34,595 nt of DNA from Fusobacteriaceae bacterium (GCA_017988045.1 JAGNSM010000006.1:1-34595), one strand, 5' to 3'. Positions 17,259-26,546 are shown, numbered from the stretch's first letter. The notes: generated by a model not told the origin, from the sequence alone. Program-made: numbers and translations.

Positions 17259-18335
17259 GTGGATAAATTTAAGAAGTTTAAACCATTTATATATATGGCT
17301 TTTGGAATTTTATTTTATACGCTTATAAATCATGTTGGAGCTATAACTCAATTTTTAGGAAAAATATTTGGGACAGTAGCTATTTTTGTTTATGGAATGG
17401 TAATTTCGGTATTTTTGAATCCTGTTTTAGATTATTTGGAAAAACATTCTAAACTTAATAGAATCAAGAGTATTATATTGATTTATGCGTCTTTACTAAT
17501 AATAGTGTCTTTACTTTTATTTTTAGGAGTTCCTACATTCTTAAATAATATTAGAAATTTGACCAAAGAAATACCTGATTATGTAGTAAAACTTAATGAA
17601 ACTTTTAGTAGATTGGCAATTAAAATTGAGTTTTTTGAAAAGGTTAATTTTGCTGAAGAGCTAACCAATGGAAGTCAACTAGTCATGAATAGTATAGAAA
17701 ATATTCTTATTAATTCTGTAGGTAGCTTAGCAAAGACTTTTAATATAATAACTAACTTTTTAATAGCAACGATACTTTCAGGATTTTTTCTTGGGAAGAA
17801 AGAGTACTTTATAAACTTAACAAGAGAGATAATTTCTTTGTATTTTTCAGAAAAGAATACTGTTAAAATTTATTTTTTTGGAGAAAAACTTAATGAAGTA
17901 TTTTTAGGATGGCTCCATGGAAAAACAATAGATTCATTAATTATAGGGTTTGTAGGATTTATAATTTTGAGCTTATTAAAAGTTCCTTATGCAGTATTTT
18001 TAGGAGTAGCAATTTATATAACAAATTATGTTCCATATCTTGGACCAATGGTTGGAATAATAATAAGTGCTATAGTTGCATTTTTTACTGTTCAAGATAA
18101 AGTTTTATGGGTTATATTATTCCTGTTTATTTTGCAACAGTTTGACGCATGGTATCTAGAGGCAAGATGTTTTAGAAAGACATTAAATCTTGATTTGTTT
18201 TGGGGAATAGCAGCAGTTTTGTTTGGAGGGTCAATAGGAGGTCCTATTTGGATTATATTAATGATACCTACTTTTGCCTTTATAAAAGATATGTATCTGA
18301 TGAAAAAAGCTAATCAAGAAGATGAAGCAGAATAA
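17259..18335 (+). CDS. AI-2E family transporter (YdiK/TqsA-type membrane protein)
   Basis: 358 residues. Hydrophobic segments flank a soluble central part (about 90-150), with the family block GWLHGKTIDSLIIGFVGF, ILSLLKVPYAVFLGVAIYIT, and YVPYLGPMVGIIIS, and a late IGGPIWIILMIPTFAFIKD. Some members export autoinducer-2 and others move Na+ in exchange for H+; the name does not fix the substrate. GTG start with AGGTG five bases upstream; no nearby ATG fits. Its stop is 35 bases before the lipoprotein gene, so they are likely co-transcribed. Confidence 0.85.
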   Translation: MDKFKKFKPFIYMAFGILFYTLINHVGAITQFLGKIFGTVAIFVYGMVISVFLNPVLDYLEKHSKLNRIKSIILIYASLLIIVSLLLFLGVPTFLNNIRNLTKEIPDYVVKLNETFSRLAIKIEFFEKVNFAEELTNGSQLVMNSIENILINSVGSLAKTFNIITNFLIATILSGFFLGKKEYFINLTREIISLYFSEKNTVKIYFFGEKLNEVFLGWLHGKTIDSLIIGFVGFIILSLLKVPYAVFLGVAIYITNYVPYLGPMVGIIISAIVAFFTVQDKVLWVILFLFILQQFDAWYLEARCFRKTLNLDLFWGIAAVLFGGSIGGPIWIILMIPTFAFIKDMYLMKKANQEDEAE

Positions 18336-18370
18336 TTTGGAAAAGTTAAAGTTACAAAGGAGATTATTTA

Positions 18371-20857
18371 ATGAAAAAGGTTTTTACTTTAATATCAAAA
18401 CTTAGTTTTATTATGACATTAGTATTGATAATAGCTTGTAGTAAAGAAAATAATAATATAGGAAAACAATCAGAAGTAGATTTGAAAGTAAAAGGTGGAA
18501 TTCCTGATAAGATTATTTTTACTGGAATAGAAAATAAGGAAATTGCATTAAAAAATGTGAGAGAAGGAAAATCAGATTTATTCTTGAGTCATGTTTCTCA
18601 AAATAAACTTAAAGATAAAGATTTGGAGATGTATCAATCGACTTCGGAAATTTGGAGTCTATTATTAAATCCAGCTCCAAATGGAGCTCCTTATCAACTA
18701 AAAGTTAATAATAATTTGGAGTTTAATCCGTTTGCCATAAGAGAGATAAGATATGCACTTAATTTTTTGCTAGACAGAAAATATGTAGTAGATGAAATAT
18801 TAAAGGGCTTTGGTGGAGTTAATATTTCTCCTACAATTTCAGGGACAGCTAATTCTTGGAAGTTCGAAGTACAGGCGAAAAGAATGGGAATTAGTGATAA
18901 AGGGAATAAAGAAGCAGCTATCAAAGATATAAATAAAGCTATGGAAAAAGCAGCAAGTTTATCTGAAAACCAAGGTAAATTGACAAAGAAAAATGGTTTT
19001 TGGTATTTCTTAGGAAAACCAATTACTATTAAGTTTGTAATAGAATCTGATGATTCAGAAGAAAAAAAAGAATTTGGAAACTATTTTGCGAAACTATTGG
19101 AAGAATCGGGATTAAAAGTATTAAAAATTTTAGAAAATAAAGAGAAAGCAAAAAAAATAGTTTATGAAACTAATCCTATAAATTTAAACTGGAATATTTA
19201 TACTGAATCTTTGAAAGAAGATACAGCATCAATGTTTAGAGATAAAAGTATAATAAGTAATATGAGCTCAATCTCTGGAAATCAGCCTGGGTGGAATGAA
19301 AAGAATTGGTGGAACTATAAAAATATAGAAGCTGATAATCTTTCTCTCAAGATAGCAGGTGGGAAGATACAGACTGATTTAGAATATTGGAATACATTAA
19401 TAAAAATTAATCAGATAGGACTAACAGAGGCTGTTAGAATTTATGCTGTAAATAGTGTAGAAAACATTGTTAGTAATAGCGATAGTTTTTATGAAAGAAT
19501 GTTTTATGATTTAGATTTAGGTGTTAAGAAAACAGCCTTAGAAAATGCCTATACTAAAGATGGAATACTGAATATACTGCAACTTAATCAAAATAAAGAG
19601 CAATTTTCTTCGGTTTGGAATCCATTAAGTTCTTATGGTTTTACTGACAAGAATACCAAAGATTTAATTCAAATGATATTTGATGAAGAGATTGGAGAAA
19701 GTCCCTTTGGTCAAAATGCAGAAAGAAGAACATCTGTAATGTCAGCTAAAGTAGATCCTATTTTTGAGAAAAATGCTAATGGAGAAATAGTGAATGTTAG
19801 TGGAAATATATTAGTTCCAGAAGATGCAGTTATTTTTGATAGAAGCACAAGCCTTTATAGACAGGTAAATAAAGGGTTAAAAGCTGCAATAGAGACAAGT
19901 TATAAAATTAATTTTGGAATGTGGCATCATGGAAGAGAAATAAAACCTACAGATTACATGTATGCTGAGGCTTCAACTTATGAATTTGGTAATAAAACTC
20001 CTTATTTTGAAGCAGAAATGCAAGGTAAATTGGCATCAAAATGGAATAAAGATAATACTCTTACAATATGGTCTAACAAATTTTTACCAAAAGGTGGAAT
20101 AGATAATATTGGAAATTTACCAAGTTTAAAAATTAACAGTAATTTTATAGGGAATGTTTCATTACCTTGGGAAATAATGGAAGGATTAAAAGCTTTAGTT
20201 AAAGAGAAAACTTTATCTGATAGCTCATACATCGAAAAGATAGATATGAAAAATCCTGAATTTATAAAAGAATTGAAAAGTAAATTATTGGAATTATCTC
20301 AAATGGGATATGTACCAAATGTATTGAGTGGGAAAATTAGCTTAGGTGAAGCTAAAATAAATTACGACTTAGCAATTAAGTTTATAGAAACATATGGGCA
20401 TCCTTTAATAGGGAATGGGTCATATATTCTTACAAAATTGGATATAAAGACAGGATATGCAGAATTATCAGCTTTTAGAAATCCAAAATATACAGAAGAA
20501 AAAGGTAAGTGGGCTGACAGTTTTAGAGCTGCAAGATTAAGAATTGATGAGATAGAGTTACCTAAAAAATTAATAACAGGAAAGAGAGTCGATATTTTTG
20601 TTAAGCTATCACAATTGGATTACCCAAATAATAGGGTAAGAAAAACAAGAAGTGGTGGGGTAGAACTTATATTTGTTAATGGAAATGAGGAATTTAGGTT
20701 CTATTCAGTTAACGAAGGTGATGGTAGATTTGTAATAAACATTGATGAAGAAACTGCAAAATCATTTCATGGGACATATACAGCTATTTATACAGCAAGT
20801 TTAGATGGAAAATATTCGAGTACAAAAATTGATCAAATTAGCTTTACGGAAGAATAA
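18371..20857 (+). CDS. Oligopeptide-binding lipoprotein of ABC-transporter type (SBP family 5), permuted order
   Basis: 828 residues. Lipoprotein signal with lipobox LIIAC (Cys 23). Family-5 solute-binding signatures are present but in an unusual order. First comes the usual C-terminal half: DKIIFTGIENKEIALKNVRE (about 46-65), NPFAIREIRYALNFLLDRKY (119-138), and ITIKFVIESDDSEEKKEF (about 215-232). Then comes the usual N-terminal half: GILNILQ..VWNPLSSYG (398-423), INFGMWHHGREIKPTDYMYA (513-532), and NGSYILT...FRNPKY (682-707). A C-terminal beta-sandwich of about 100 residues follows. Members bind peptides or nickel outside the membrane. No permease or ATPase is adjacent, so it is an orphan. 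AAGGAG fixes the start. Confidence 0.82.
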   Translation: MKKVFTLISKLSFIMTLVLIIACSKENNNIGKQSEVDLKVKGGIPDKIIFTGIENKEIALKNVREGKSDLFLSHVSQNKLKDKDLEMYQSTSEIWSLLLNPAPNGAPYQLKVNNNLEFNPFAIREIRYALNFLLDRKYVVDEILKGFGGVNISPTISGTANSWKFEVQAKRMGISDKGNKEAAIKDINKAMEKAASLSENQGKLTKKNGFWYFLGKPITIKFVIESDDSEEKKEFGNYFAKLLEESGLKVLKILENKEKAKKIVYETNPINLNWNIYTESLKEDTASMFRDKSIISNMSSISGNQPGWNEKNWWNYKNIEADNLSLKIAGGKIQTDLEYWNTLIKINQIGLTEAVRIYAVNSVENIVSNSDSFYERMFYDLDLGVKKTALENAYTKDGILNILQLNQNKEQFSSVWNPLSSYGFTDKNTKDLIQMIFDEEIGESPFGQNAERRTSVMSAKVDPIFEKNANGEIVNVSGNILVPEDAVIFDRSTSLYRQVNKGLKAAIETSYKINFGMWHHGREIKPTDYMYAEASTYEFGNKTPYFEAEMQGKLASKWNKDNTLTIWSNKFLPKGGIDNIGNLPSLKINSNFIGNVSLPWEIMEGLKALVKEKTLSDSSYIEKIDMKNPEFIKELKSKLLELSQMGYVPNVLSGKISLGEAKINYDLAIKFIETYGHPLIGNGSYILTKLDIKTGYAELSAFRNPKYTEEKGKWADSFRAARLRIDEIELPKKLITGKRVDIFVKLSQLDYPNNRVRKTRSGGVELIFVNGNEEFRFYSVNEGDGRFVINIDEETAKSFHGTYTAIYTASLDGKYSSTKIDQISFTEE

Positions 20858-20900
20858 AATAAAACAGGAAAAACTATTATGGTTTTTCCTGTTTTATTTT
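20856..20900. terminator. Bidirectional intrinsic terminator after the lipoprotein gene
   Basis: A perfect 19-bp stem (20856-20874 with 20882-20900), loop TATTATG, beginning in the stop codon, with T-runs for both convergent genes. Confidence 0.92.
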
Positions 20901-20909
20901 GATTAACAT

Positions 20910-21098
20910 TTATGCAAAATGTCTAGCTTCTGAAAAATATTTGAAACCACCTTTTTCTAATGCATTTAATAGTTCAGTTTTCTCAATATCATAGTATTTT
21001 AGTAATTCATCTAAATCCCAATTTTCATCACGCATTTTCATATTAACAATTCCTAATAAAATATTGACATCCATTGTTTTGAAATTTTTTAAGTCCAT
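20910..21098 (-). CDS. DUF4250 family protein
   Basis: 62 residues. The pattern MDVNILLGIVNMKMRDENWDLDELLKYYDIEKTELLNALEKGGFKY fits DUF4250, a short helical family found mainly in Bacillota and Fusobacteriota, typically 55-65 residues with 'LL..VN..LRD.....L.ELC...DID...L...L'. Function unknown; the helical pattern looks like a small helix-turn-helix-like unit. GAGGAGG lies ahead of the ATG. It is 10 bases after the PilZ gene and so part of the same transcript. Confidence 0.8.
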   Translation of the reverse strand: MDLKNFKTMDVNILLGIVNMKMRDENWDLDELLKYYDIEKTELLNALEKGGFKYFSEARHFA

Positions 21099-21108
21099 AA
21101 TTTCCTCC

Positions 21109-21737
21109 TCACATATTATTGGATATTTTTAATAGCATTTTTTGTACTTGAAATATATATGATACTATTTCTTCTCTGACAGGAGCATCAATGTAATCAA
21201 AATTTATACCATATTTATAAGGAAGTTTTGTACCTTTTTCAATTCTTTTTACAACTCCCTCAATATCTTCAAGAATAAAATCAGTAGAAAAAGGTATAGT
21301 TACTCTAACATTTTCATTAGGATATAATTTTTTATCCAACTCTACGCACATTCCCAATCCACTAATATCAAGAGATTCACCAAGACAGATTTCATCTGCA
21401 GAGTTTCTCACGCTTATTGGAACATTAAGTGGCAAACGATAGAATTCTCTTCTTTGAATTCTATTAATTTCTTTTGGGATATGCAATACAATTATATTTT
21501 TGTGCTCATTATGCGTGTAGCCTAAAACTTTGGTATTAAATATAAAAATAATATCCTTAAATTCTCTTTTTACTGAAATAAAAGAATTAACAGGGATATC
21601 TTTGTTGATGGAATGGACTACAAAAAATTTCTTTTCATAATCTATAGTTAGAATTTTTGTAACATAAAAATTACTACTATCTTTTGATATGTTGATTTTA
21701 ACAACATCTCCTGTTTTGAATTGTTCTTTAAAGTCCA
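21109..21737 (-). CDS. PilZ-domain c-di-GMP receptor (YcgR-like)
   Basis: 209 residues. Residues 1-90 match the N-terminal YcgR-like beta barrel (FKTGDVVKINIS...NKDIPVNSFISVKRE). PilZ begins at the c-di-GMP motif RRxxxR: R96, R97 and R101 in RREFYRLPL, and D124-x-S-x-x-G129 in LDISGLGM. YKYGINFDYID follows and closes the barrel. It is a cytoplasmic c-di-GMP sensor, likely to affect motility, surface or secretion, but the target is unknown. GGAGTGAT precedes the ATG at 21737; an ORF extension upstream lies ahead of that site. Divergent from RNase M5. Confidence 0.88.
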
Positions 21738-21770
21738 TAATAATCACTCCAAGCAAAGCTATATAATAGA

Positions 21771-21799
21771 ATTCTATGACAAATATATAAAAAAAACAA
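21771..21799 (-). promoter_or_regulatory. Probable promoter of the PilZ-DUF4250 operon
   Basis: On the minus strand TTGTTT, a 17-base spacer, then TAGAAT, about 35 bases before the ATG. Confidence 0.45.
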
Positions 21800-21866
21800 T
21801 AGCTAGGGGAAAAATAATTAAAAGATTTTATATTGAATATGTGTTAAAATAGGAATGGAGGTATTT

Positions 21867-22409
21867 ATGTTGAAAATTCAAGAGACAATTGTGGTAGAAG
21901 GCAGAGATGATGTTTCTGCAGTAAAAAGAGCTGTTAACGCTCAAGTTATAGAGGTAAATGGGTTTGCTGTAAGAAAAAAAACTACATTAGAAAAGATAAA
22001 ATTTGCAGCAGAAACAACTGGAGTAATAGTACTTTGTGATCCTGATTTTGCAGGAGAAAAAATAAGAAAAACTATAGAAAACTATGTGCCTAATATTAAA
22101 CATGCCTATATATCTAGAGTAGAGGGCGAAAAAAATGGGGATATTGGTGTAGAAAATGCCAATCCTGAGGCTATAATAAAAGCATTGGAAGGTGCAAAGT
22201 TTAAAGAGGTAGAAGAAAATAATATTTATAACATGGAAGATATGATTTATTATTCTTTGACTGGAGCTGAAGATTCTAAGGAGTTAAGGCAAAAAGTAGG
22301 AGAAGCTTTAAGAATAGGATATGGGAATGGTAAACAATTTTTGCATAAATTAAATCATTTTTCTGTTAATAGAGATAAGTTAGAAGAAGTTATCAATAAT
22401 ATTAAGTAG
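21867..22409 (+). CDS. rnmV: Ribonuclease M5
   Basis: Cuts the 5S rRNA precursor to mature 5S. 180 residues, the typical length. Toprim signature: E11 in VVEGRDDVSAVKRA, and D58-x-D60 in LCDPDFAGEKIR, the metal-binding residues. NGFAV between them and VENANPEAIIKAL after them are RNase M5 features, and the C-terminal DUF4093 domain (LTGAEDSKELRQKVGEALRIGYGNGKQFLHKLNHF) is complete. The start is the ATG with GGAGG five bases upstream; an in-frame ATG four codons earlier overlaps this site. Confidence 0.93.
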   Translation: MLKIQETIVVEGRDDVSAVKRAVNAQVIEVNGFAVRKKTTLEKIKFAAETTGVIVLCDPDFAGEKIRKTIENYVPNIKHAYISRVEGEKNGDIGVENANPEAIIKALEGAKFKEVEENNIYNMEDMIYYSLTGAEDSKELRQKVGEALRIGYGNGKQFLHKLNHFSVNRDKLEEVINNIK

Positions 22410-22468
22410 GAAATAAGTAGGATATCTAGTATATTAGACAAATACGATATTTGAAAAGAGTGATTGAG

Positions 22469-24049
22469 ATGAACTTAAAAAAACGATTTTTAATATTTAT
22501 AATACTAATGATATTAGTTCCTTTAGGTATAATAAGTATAAGTTCTTACTACTATAGAACAAATTTTTATGTAAAAACAGAAAAAGAACATGTTAAAAAT
22601 CATATTATACTAATAAACAGCAACTTAGACTCTTTTGGAAAAGAAGTAGAAAGTTTATTAAAATATCTTGTAGCAGAGTACAATGATAAAGATGAAGAGA
22701 GTTTTAGGGCAAGTATCAAAAATCTTATTGTTGCAAAAAAAGAATTTATGCTTGTATATTACGGATTGGAAAATACAGGAGAATTTTATGGAGTGTCTCA
22801 AGATTTAATAGTCAATAATAAGAATCCTGAGCTGGTGCATACTCTTCCAAGTGGCTATAATCCTCGTGTGAGACCTTGGTATGTAGGGGCAAAGGAGAAA
22901 AGAGGTTTCTTTTTATCAGAGGTTTATACTGATGTTGTGACAAAAAAAAGTATAGTAACTTTTTCTATTCCTATTTATAAAGCAGATAAATTTATAGGTG
23001 TAATGGCTTTAGATATAGACTTAAAAGAACTTTCTAAAAGGTTAAATCTTCATAGATTTGTTAGAGGAAGTCTATGTGTTATTGATCATAATGGACACGT
23101 AATAATTAGTTCAGATGAGAAAGAGTTAGGAACAACCAACAAGTATTTTAATAAAATAGTAGGTGTAAGTGGAGAATTTGTTGAGAAAAGTGAAGAGAGT
23201 ATTTATATTTATCAATTAATTGACCAAATGGACTTTTATATTTTAGCTCAAGTAAGTAAAGAAAATATACTGAAAGAATTTAAGCCTTTAAGACAGTTGG
23301 CTGTAATCATTGGAATAATTTCAATTGTTTTTTCGATAATTATAATATCGACTACGATTAAAATTATAGAGAAATTTTTGTCAAAAGTCACTAAAACTTT
23401 AGATAATGTATCTGAAGGGAAATACGAAAATAATATCAAAGATTACGAAAACTTAATGGGAAGAAACAAAGAATTCTATGCAATTAAGAACTCTTTAGAA
23501 AAAATGCAAAATAGAGTTCAAAAAAGAGAAATGGATTTGGAGAAATTAGCTAATTATGACATGTTGACTATGATTTATAATAGAAGATATTTATTTCAAA
23601 TTCTTAATGATGAGTATGAAAAGGCAAAAATTCTAGATATCAATTTTACTATAGCTCTTTTGGATTTAGATGATTTTAAACTAGTAAATGACACTTTTGG
23701 ACATTGTATTGGAGATGATGTACTAAAGAAAATAGTATTGGTGATAAAAGAGAATTTGAGGGAGAAAGATATAGTAGGGAGATATGGAGGAGAAGAGTTT
23801 TTAATTATATTTCCAGACTCTTATTTGGGTGAAGTTATAGATATTTTGAGGAATATAAGACAAAGAATCGAAGATATAGAGTGGGAGATATCAAATCTAA
23901 AGTCCACAGTAAGTATAGGCGCAGTAGACTATAGGGGTCAAAGCTTGGAAAAAATGATACAAGAAGCAGATTATTATCTTTATGAAGCAAAACATGAAGG
24001 TAAGAATAAAATAGAATCCCCGAGACATTCTCAAAAAAATAATTTATAA
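22469..24049 (+). CDS. Cache-domain diguanylate cyclase (GGEEF)
   Basis: 526 residues. TM1 at about 7-28, extracytoplasmic dCache domain about 35-270 (TLPSGYNPRVRPWYVGAKEKRG and VYTDVVTKKSIVTFSIPIYKADKFIGVMALDIDLKEL are the classical Cache blocks), TM2 about 275-298, then a linker helix and GGDEF from about 365. The cyclase is expected to be active: LLDLDDFKLVNDTFGH, and GGEEF at 440-444, with I-site REKD at 431-434, five residues ahead. So ligand in the periplasm or outside likely controls c-di-GMP synthesis. The start is the ATG in GAGTGATTGAG; GTG three codons upstream is an alternative. No strong promoter is seen in the 41-base gap, so it may share the RNase M5 transcript. Confidence 0.9.
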   Translation: MNLKKRFLIFIILMILVPLGIISISSYYYRTNFYVKTEKEHVKNHIILINSNLDSFGKEVESLLKYLVAEYNDKDEESFRASIKNLIVAKKEFMLVYYGLENTGEFYGVSQDLIVNNKNPELVHTLPSGYNPRVRPWYVGAKEKRGFFLSEVYTDVVTKKSIVTFSIPIYKADKFIGVMALDIDLKELSKRLNLHRFVRGSLCVIDHNGHVIISSDEKELGTTNKYFNKIVGVSGEFVEKSEESIYIYQLIDQMDFYILAQVSKENILKEFKPLRQLAVIIGIISIVFSIIIISTTIKIIEKFLSKVTKTLDNVSEGKYENNIKDYENLMGRNKEFYAIKNSLEKMQNRVQKREMDLEKLANYDMLTMIYNRRYLFQILNDEYEKAKILDINFTIALLDLDDFKLVNDTFGHCIGDDVLKKIVLVIKENLREKDIVGRYGGEEFLIIFPDSYLGEVIDILRNIRQRIEDIEWEISNLKSTVSIGAVDYRGQSLEKMIQEADYYLYEAKHEGKNKIESPRHSQKNNL

Positions 24050-24051
24050 AA

Positions 24052-24180
24052 AAAATTGACTAAAAATTAAAAAATATTGTTATTTGGATAAATAATATTT
24101 CTAGAAAAACTTTAAATATAAAGGTTTTCAGATTTATTATCAAAACTCAAGATGACAATATTTATGTTTTAGTCATTTTT
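24052..24180. repeat. Long imperfect palindrome after the Cache cyclase gene
   Basis: The two arms (24052-24112 and 24122-24180) pair over about 60 bases with mismatches, with blocks TGACTAAAA/TTTTAGTCA, ATATTGTTAT/ATGACAATAT and AAAACTTT/AAAGGTTTT around a 6-base loop. A T8 run follows the 3' arm, so it can terminate the cyclase transcript. The length and mismatches suggest a decayed mobile palindrome (MITE-like) rather than a plain terminator. Confidence 0.55.
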
Positions 24181-24270
24181 TTTATGTAGAAAAAATAATT
24201 AAGATATTTTATTTTTACAAACTATATGTTATACTCAAATTGTGCATTAAATTTATGGGGGTTGGTAGAA

Positions 24271-25533
24271 GTGATTTATTCACCAAGAGAAAAACTTCAA
24301 CTATTAAGAAAACATTATAAAATTAGTCAGATAGAGCTGGTAGGAGATAAAGTTTCACGTAGTCATTTAGCTATGATAGAGACGGGTAAAACAAAACTTA
24401 GCAAAAGAGTAGCACAGGTTTTGGTAGAAAATTTTAATGAAATATTGGAAAAACGTGGGGTAGGGGACATAATAACCTTGGACTATGTTATAGAAGATAC
24501 AAAAGATCAAATTACTAAAAAACGTGCTTATTATATTGAAGTTCTAAATAAAGGAATTTTAAATGATGATTTAATTTATGAAATAGAGAATTTTATTAAG
24601 GTTTCAGATATTTCTAGTAAGGTAGTTCTCTACAGTAAAATAGGTGATTTCTATTTTGCAGCAGATCAGTTGAAGAGAGCATTTTCGTACTATGCCAGAA
24701 CTTTTGATGAAGCATTAATTATAAATGATACTAAAATTTTAGAGAATATTGTATTAAAATTAAGTAGCATAAATTATAGAAATAAAGATTATGTTAATAA
24801 CCTAGCTTTAGAAAAGGCAGTTAAAGAAAGATTAGCAAATTTTTCTTTTGGTAAAAGAGAATATATTTACAATAATTTTATTATTTCATTTACAAGTTTA
24901 CAAGAATATGATAGAGCTATAAGCTATCTAGATAAACTCCTAAAAGAAACAGAAGATAAGGAAAAATTATTTATTTTAGAACTAAAAAAAGCCAAATTGT
25001 TGGAGAAAAAAGATATATATATTAGTGCAATCTCAATATATAGAGGGATGCTCTTAAAATATCAAGAAGAAGACAAAAAACTACTGATAAATATAAAGTT
25101 GATGAATGCATATAAGTTAAAAGGGGAACATTCAAAAGTTGAAATTTATTACAAAAAGAATATGGCTACTTTAAAAAAAGAGAATATTAGTTGCCAAGCA
25201 GTAATTGAAAATGGGCAATGCTTATATTTTGAAATGGGATTAACTTCTATATATTTAGAAAAAAATGATAAAGCTTTTAAATTTTTTAAAAAAGCTATTG
25301 AAACAAATGTAGTATGCGATGAAGAAAATTTAGAAAAATTATTTACTAATTTATTAAAACTAGCAACAAAAAATGATTTTGAATTTATAAAAAGTATTGA
25401 AACCCTATATTTAGATAATGTTCTTGAAAAAAGAATGTTTAAAATAGGTTATTTATTTATGAATTATTATAAAGAAAATCATTTTTCTATAGATGCAGAT
25501 AAATTTTTAAATAGACTAATGTCAGTAATATAA
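24271..25533 (+). CDS. XRE-family regulator with TPR-like C-terminal domain
   Basis: 420 residues from the GTG. The N-terminal helix-turn-helix covers residues about 6-60, REKLQLLRKHYKISQIELV with recognition helix SRSHLAMIETGKTKL. The rest is alpha-helical repeats (FYFAADQLKRAFSYYARTFDEAL, EYDRAISYLDKLLKE, DIYISAISIYRGMLLKYQ, NDKAFKFFKKAIE), TPR-like, as in RNPP regulators (PlcR, Rgg) that respond to peptides. No ligand gene is obvious. The start is uncertain: an ATG at 24226 would overlap the TATACT -10 element near 24230, whereas the GTG at 24271 has GGGGG about 10 bases upstream. It has no close partner gene downstream on this strand. Confidence 0.72.
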   Translation: MIYSPREKLQLLRKHYKISQIELVGDKVSRSHLAMIETGKTKLSKRVAQVLVENFNEILEKRGVGDIITLDYVIEDTKDQITKKRAYYIEVLNKGILNDDLIYEIENFIKVSDISSKVVLYSKIGDFYFAADQLKRAFSYYARTFDEALIINDTKILENIVLKLSSINYRNKDYVNNLALEKAVKERLANFSFGKREYIYNNFIISFTSLQEYDRAISYLDKLLKETEDKEKLFILELKKAKLLEKKDIYISAISIYRGMLLKYQEEDKKLLINIKLMNAYKLKGEHSKVEIYYKKNMATLKKENISCQAVIENGQCLYFEMGLTSIYLEKNDKAFKFFKKAIETNVVCDEENLEKLFTNLLKLATKNDFEFIKSIETLYLDNVLEKRMFKIGYLFMNYYKENHFSIDADKFLNRLMSVI

Positions 25534-25624
25534 AAAAATGAGAACGAAAGATTGGAATATCTAATTTTATTTAAGAGCTCACTGTATTTACAAGTTCCGC
25601 ATGATTCTTAATTTTTTATTTTAA

Positions 25625-25656
25625 GCCCCCTGCTCTGCTATAATGAGTAAAGGGGC
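25625..25656. terminator. Weak hairpin between convergent regulator and GyrI-like gene
   Basis: GCCCC and GGGGC pair around a loop with CTC/GAG pairs; the plus strand has T7 12 bases later. A plausible but imperfect terminator for the XRE gene. Confidence 0.35.
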
Positions 25657-25682
25657 GTAAGATAAATTTTTTTAGATTTCCT

Positions 25683-26144
25683 CTACTTTATCGGTACATA
25701 AATATCAAACTCAGAATCCTTTGAATCATGTTTAAATCTTTCATCATAAAGTTCAAAATTAAAGTCATTGTCTACTTTAAATTCTAAGGTAGGAAGAATT
25801 TCAGAATAAATTTTTTCATATGTTTTCATAAGGCTTCCATCTGCAAGTAGTCCTTTATGAGTAAATACAAGATATTTTCTAGCAGGGATTACTTTTGTAA
25901 TCATCCCTTCTGGTATATCTTCGAAGTCAGAAACTTCTGTTGCAACTGTTTCGTCAAAATTGTTTGGTTCTGCCATGTTATCTGCAACACCATAACAAGC
26001 CATATTATTTACTATGTTTTTAATTTCTCCGAATCTTGAATTAAATTTTCCCCATAATTGCCCAATAGTATTATTTGGCATAACAATTCTTTCCATCATT
26101 CCAACTAATTTAATCTCGTCTCTCTCAATAACTTTGTAATTCAT
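25683..26144 (-). CDS. GyrI-like/AraC effector-binding domain protein
   Basis: 153 residues, all one GyrI-like (effector-binding) domain without a DNA-binding part. Family pattern: YKVIERDEIKLVGMME, then IGQLWGKFNSRFGEI, YGVADNM, FEDIPEGMITKVIPARKYLVFTHKG, MKTYEKIYSEILP, and FELYDERFKHDSKDSEFDIYVPI with the EFDIYVPI strand that ends these domains. Such stand-alone proteins bind small molecules or drugs; some hydrolyse cyclopropanated substrates; target here unknown. AGGAGG precedes the ATG. It lies 39 bases after the minus-strand 26184-26546 gene, so it is likely the second gene of an operon. Confidence 0.85.
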   Translation of the reverse strand: MNYKVIERDEIKLVGMMERIVMPNNTIGQLWGKFNSRFGEIKNIVNNMACYGVADNMAEPNNFDETVATEVSDFEDIPEGMITKVIPARKYLVFTHKGLLADGSLMKTYEKIYSEILPTLEFKVDNDFNFELYDERFKHDSKDSEFDIYVPIK

Positions 26145-26183
26145 TTGATACCTCCTGTTTTATTTTTTTTATCTATGTATAAA

Positions 26184-26546
26184 TTATGCTAACTCTCTAT
26201 TTTCAATAAGTGCAACAAGATATTTTTGTATATTTTCTGAGGATAATTTACTGCTGTCTATATCAGCTTCTTCCAGTTCACTAAGAATACTGGAAATACA
26301 ATGAGCTTCATTTTCTTTGTATTTAAAGGCTTCTATGTACCAAATTGCATCTACCCAATCCATAAGGTCATCAATACTAACTCTTCCAAGGTCAAGAAGG
26401 TTTAAAAGTCTAAGAATATTCTCTCTGCTGACTTCTATTATGTTTTTCATTCTTAATATAGAAAGTTTTCCTTTTAGATTTAAAGATAACTCTTTCTTAT
26501 TGATTTTCAAATCTCTAAACATTTCCAAATATTTAATTTCTTCCAT
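26184..26546 (-). CDS. Hypothetical protein
   Basis: 120 residues, no signal peptide or membrane segment, predicted all alpha-helical. Acidic, with LRLLNLLDLGRVSIDDLMDWVDAIWYIEAFKYKENEAHCISSILSELEEADID as the best-defined core. The segment resembles small helical proteins often annotated as unknown function in low-GC anaerobes; I cannot name a family. AGGAGAG precedes the ATG. It leads an operon with the GyrI-like gene. The 347-base gap upstream holds the McrBC terminator and no clear promoter. Confidence 0.6.
   Translation of the reverse strand: MEEIKYLEMFRDLKINKKELSLNLKGKLSILRMKNIIEVSRENILRLLNLLDLGRVSIDDLMDWVDAIWYIEAFKYKENEAHCISSILSELEEADIDSSKLSSENIQKYLVALIENRELA

Noticed and set aside
24226-25682. 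Peptide-pheromone partner for the XRE-TPR regulator
   Set aside because: No short secreted-peptide ORF with a ribosome site was found on either side of the gene; only an 8-codon chance ORF follows it.
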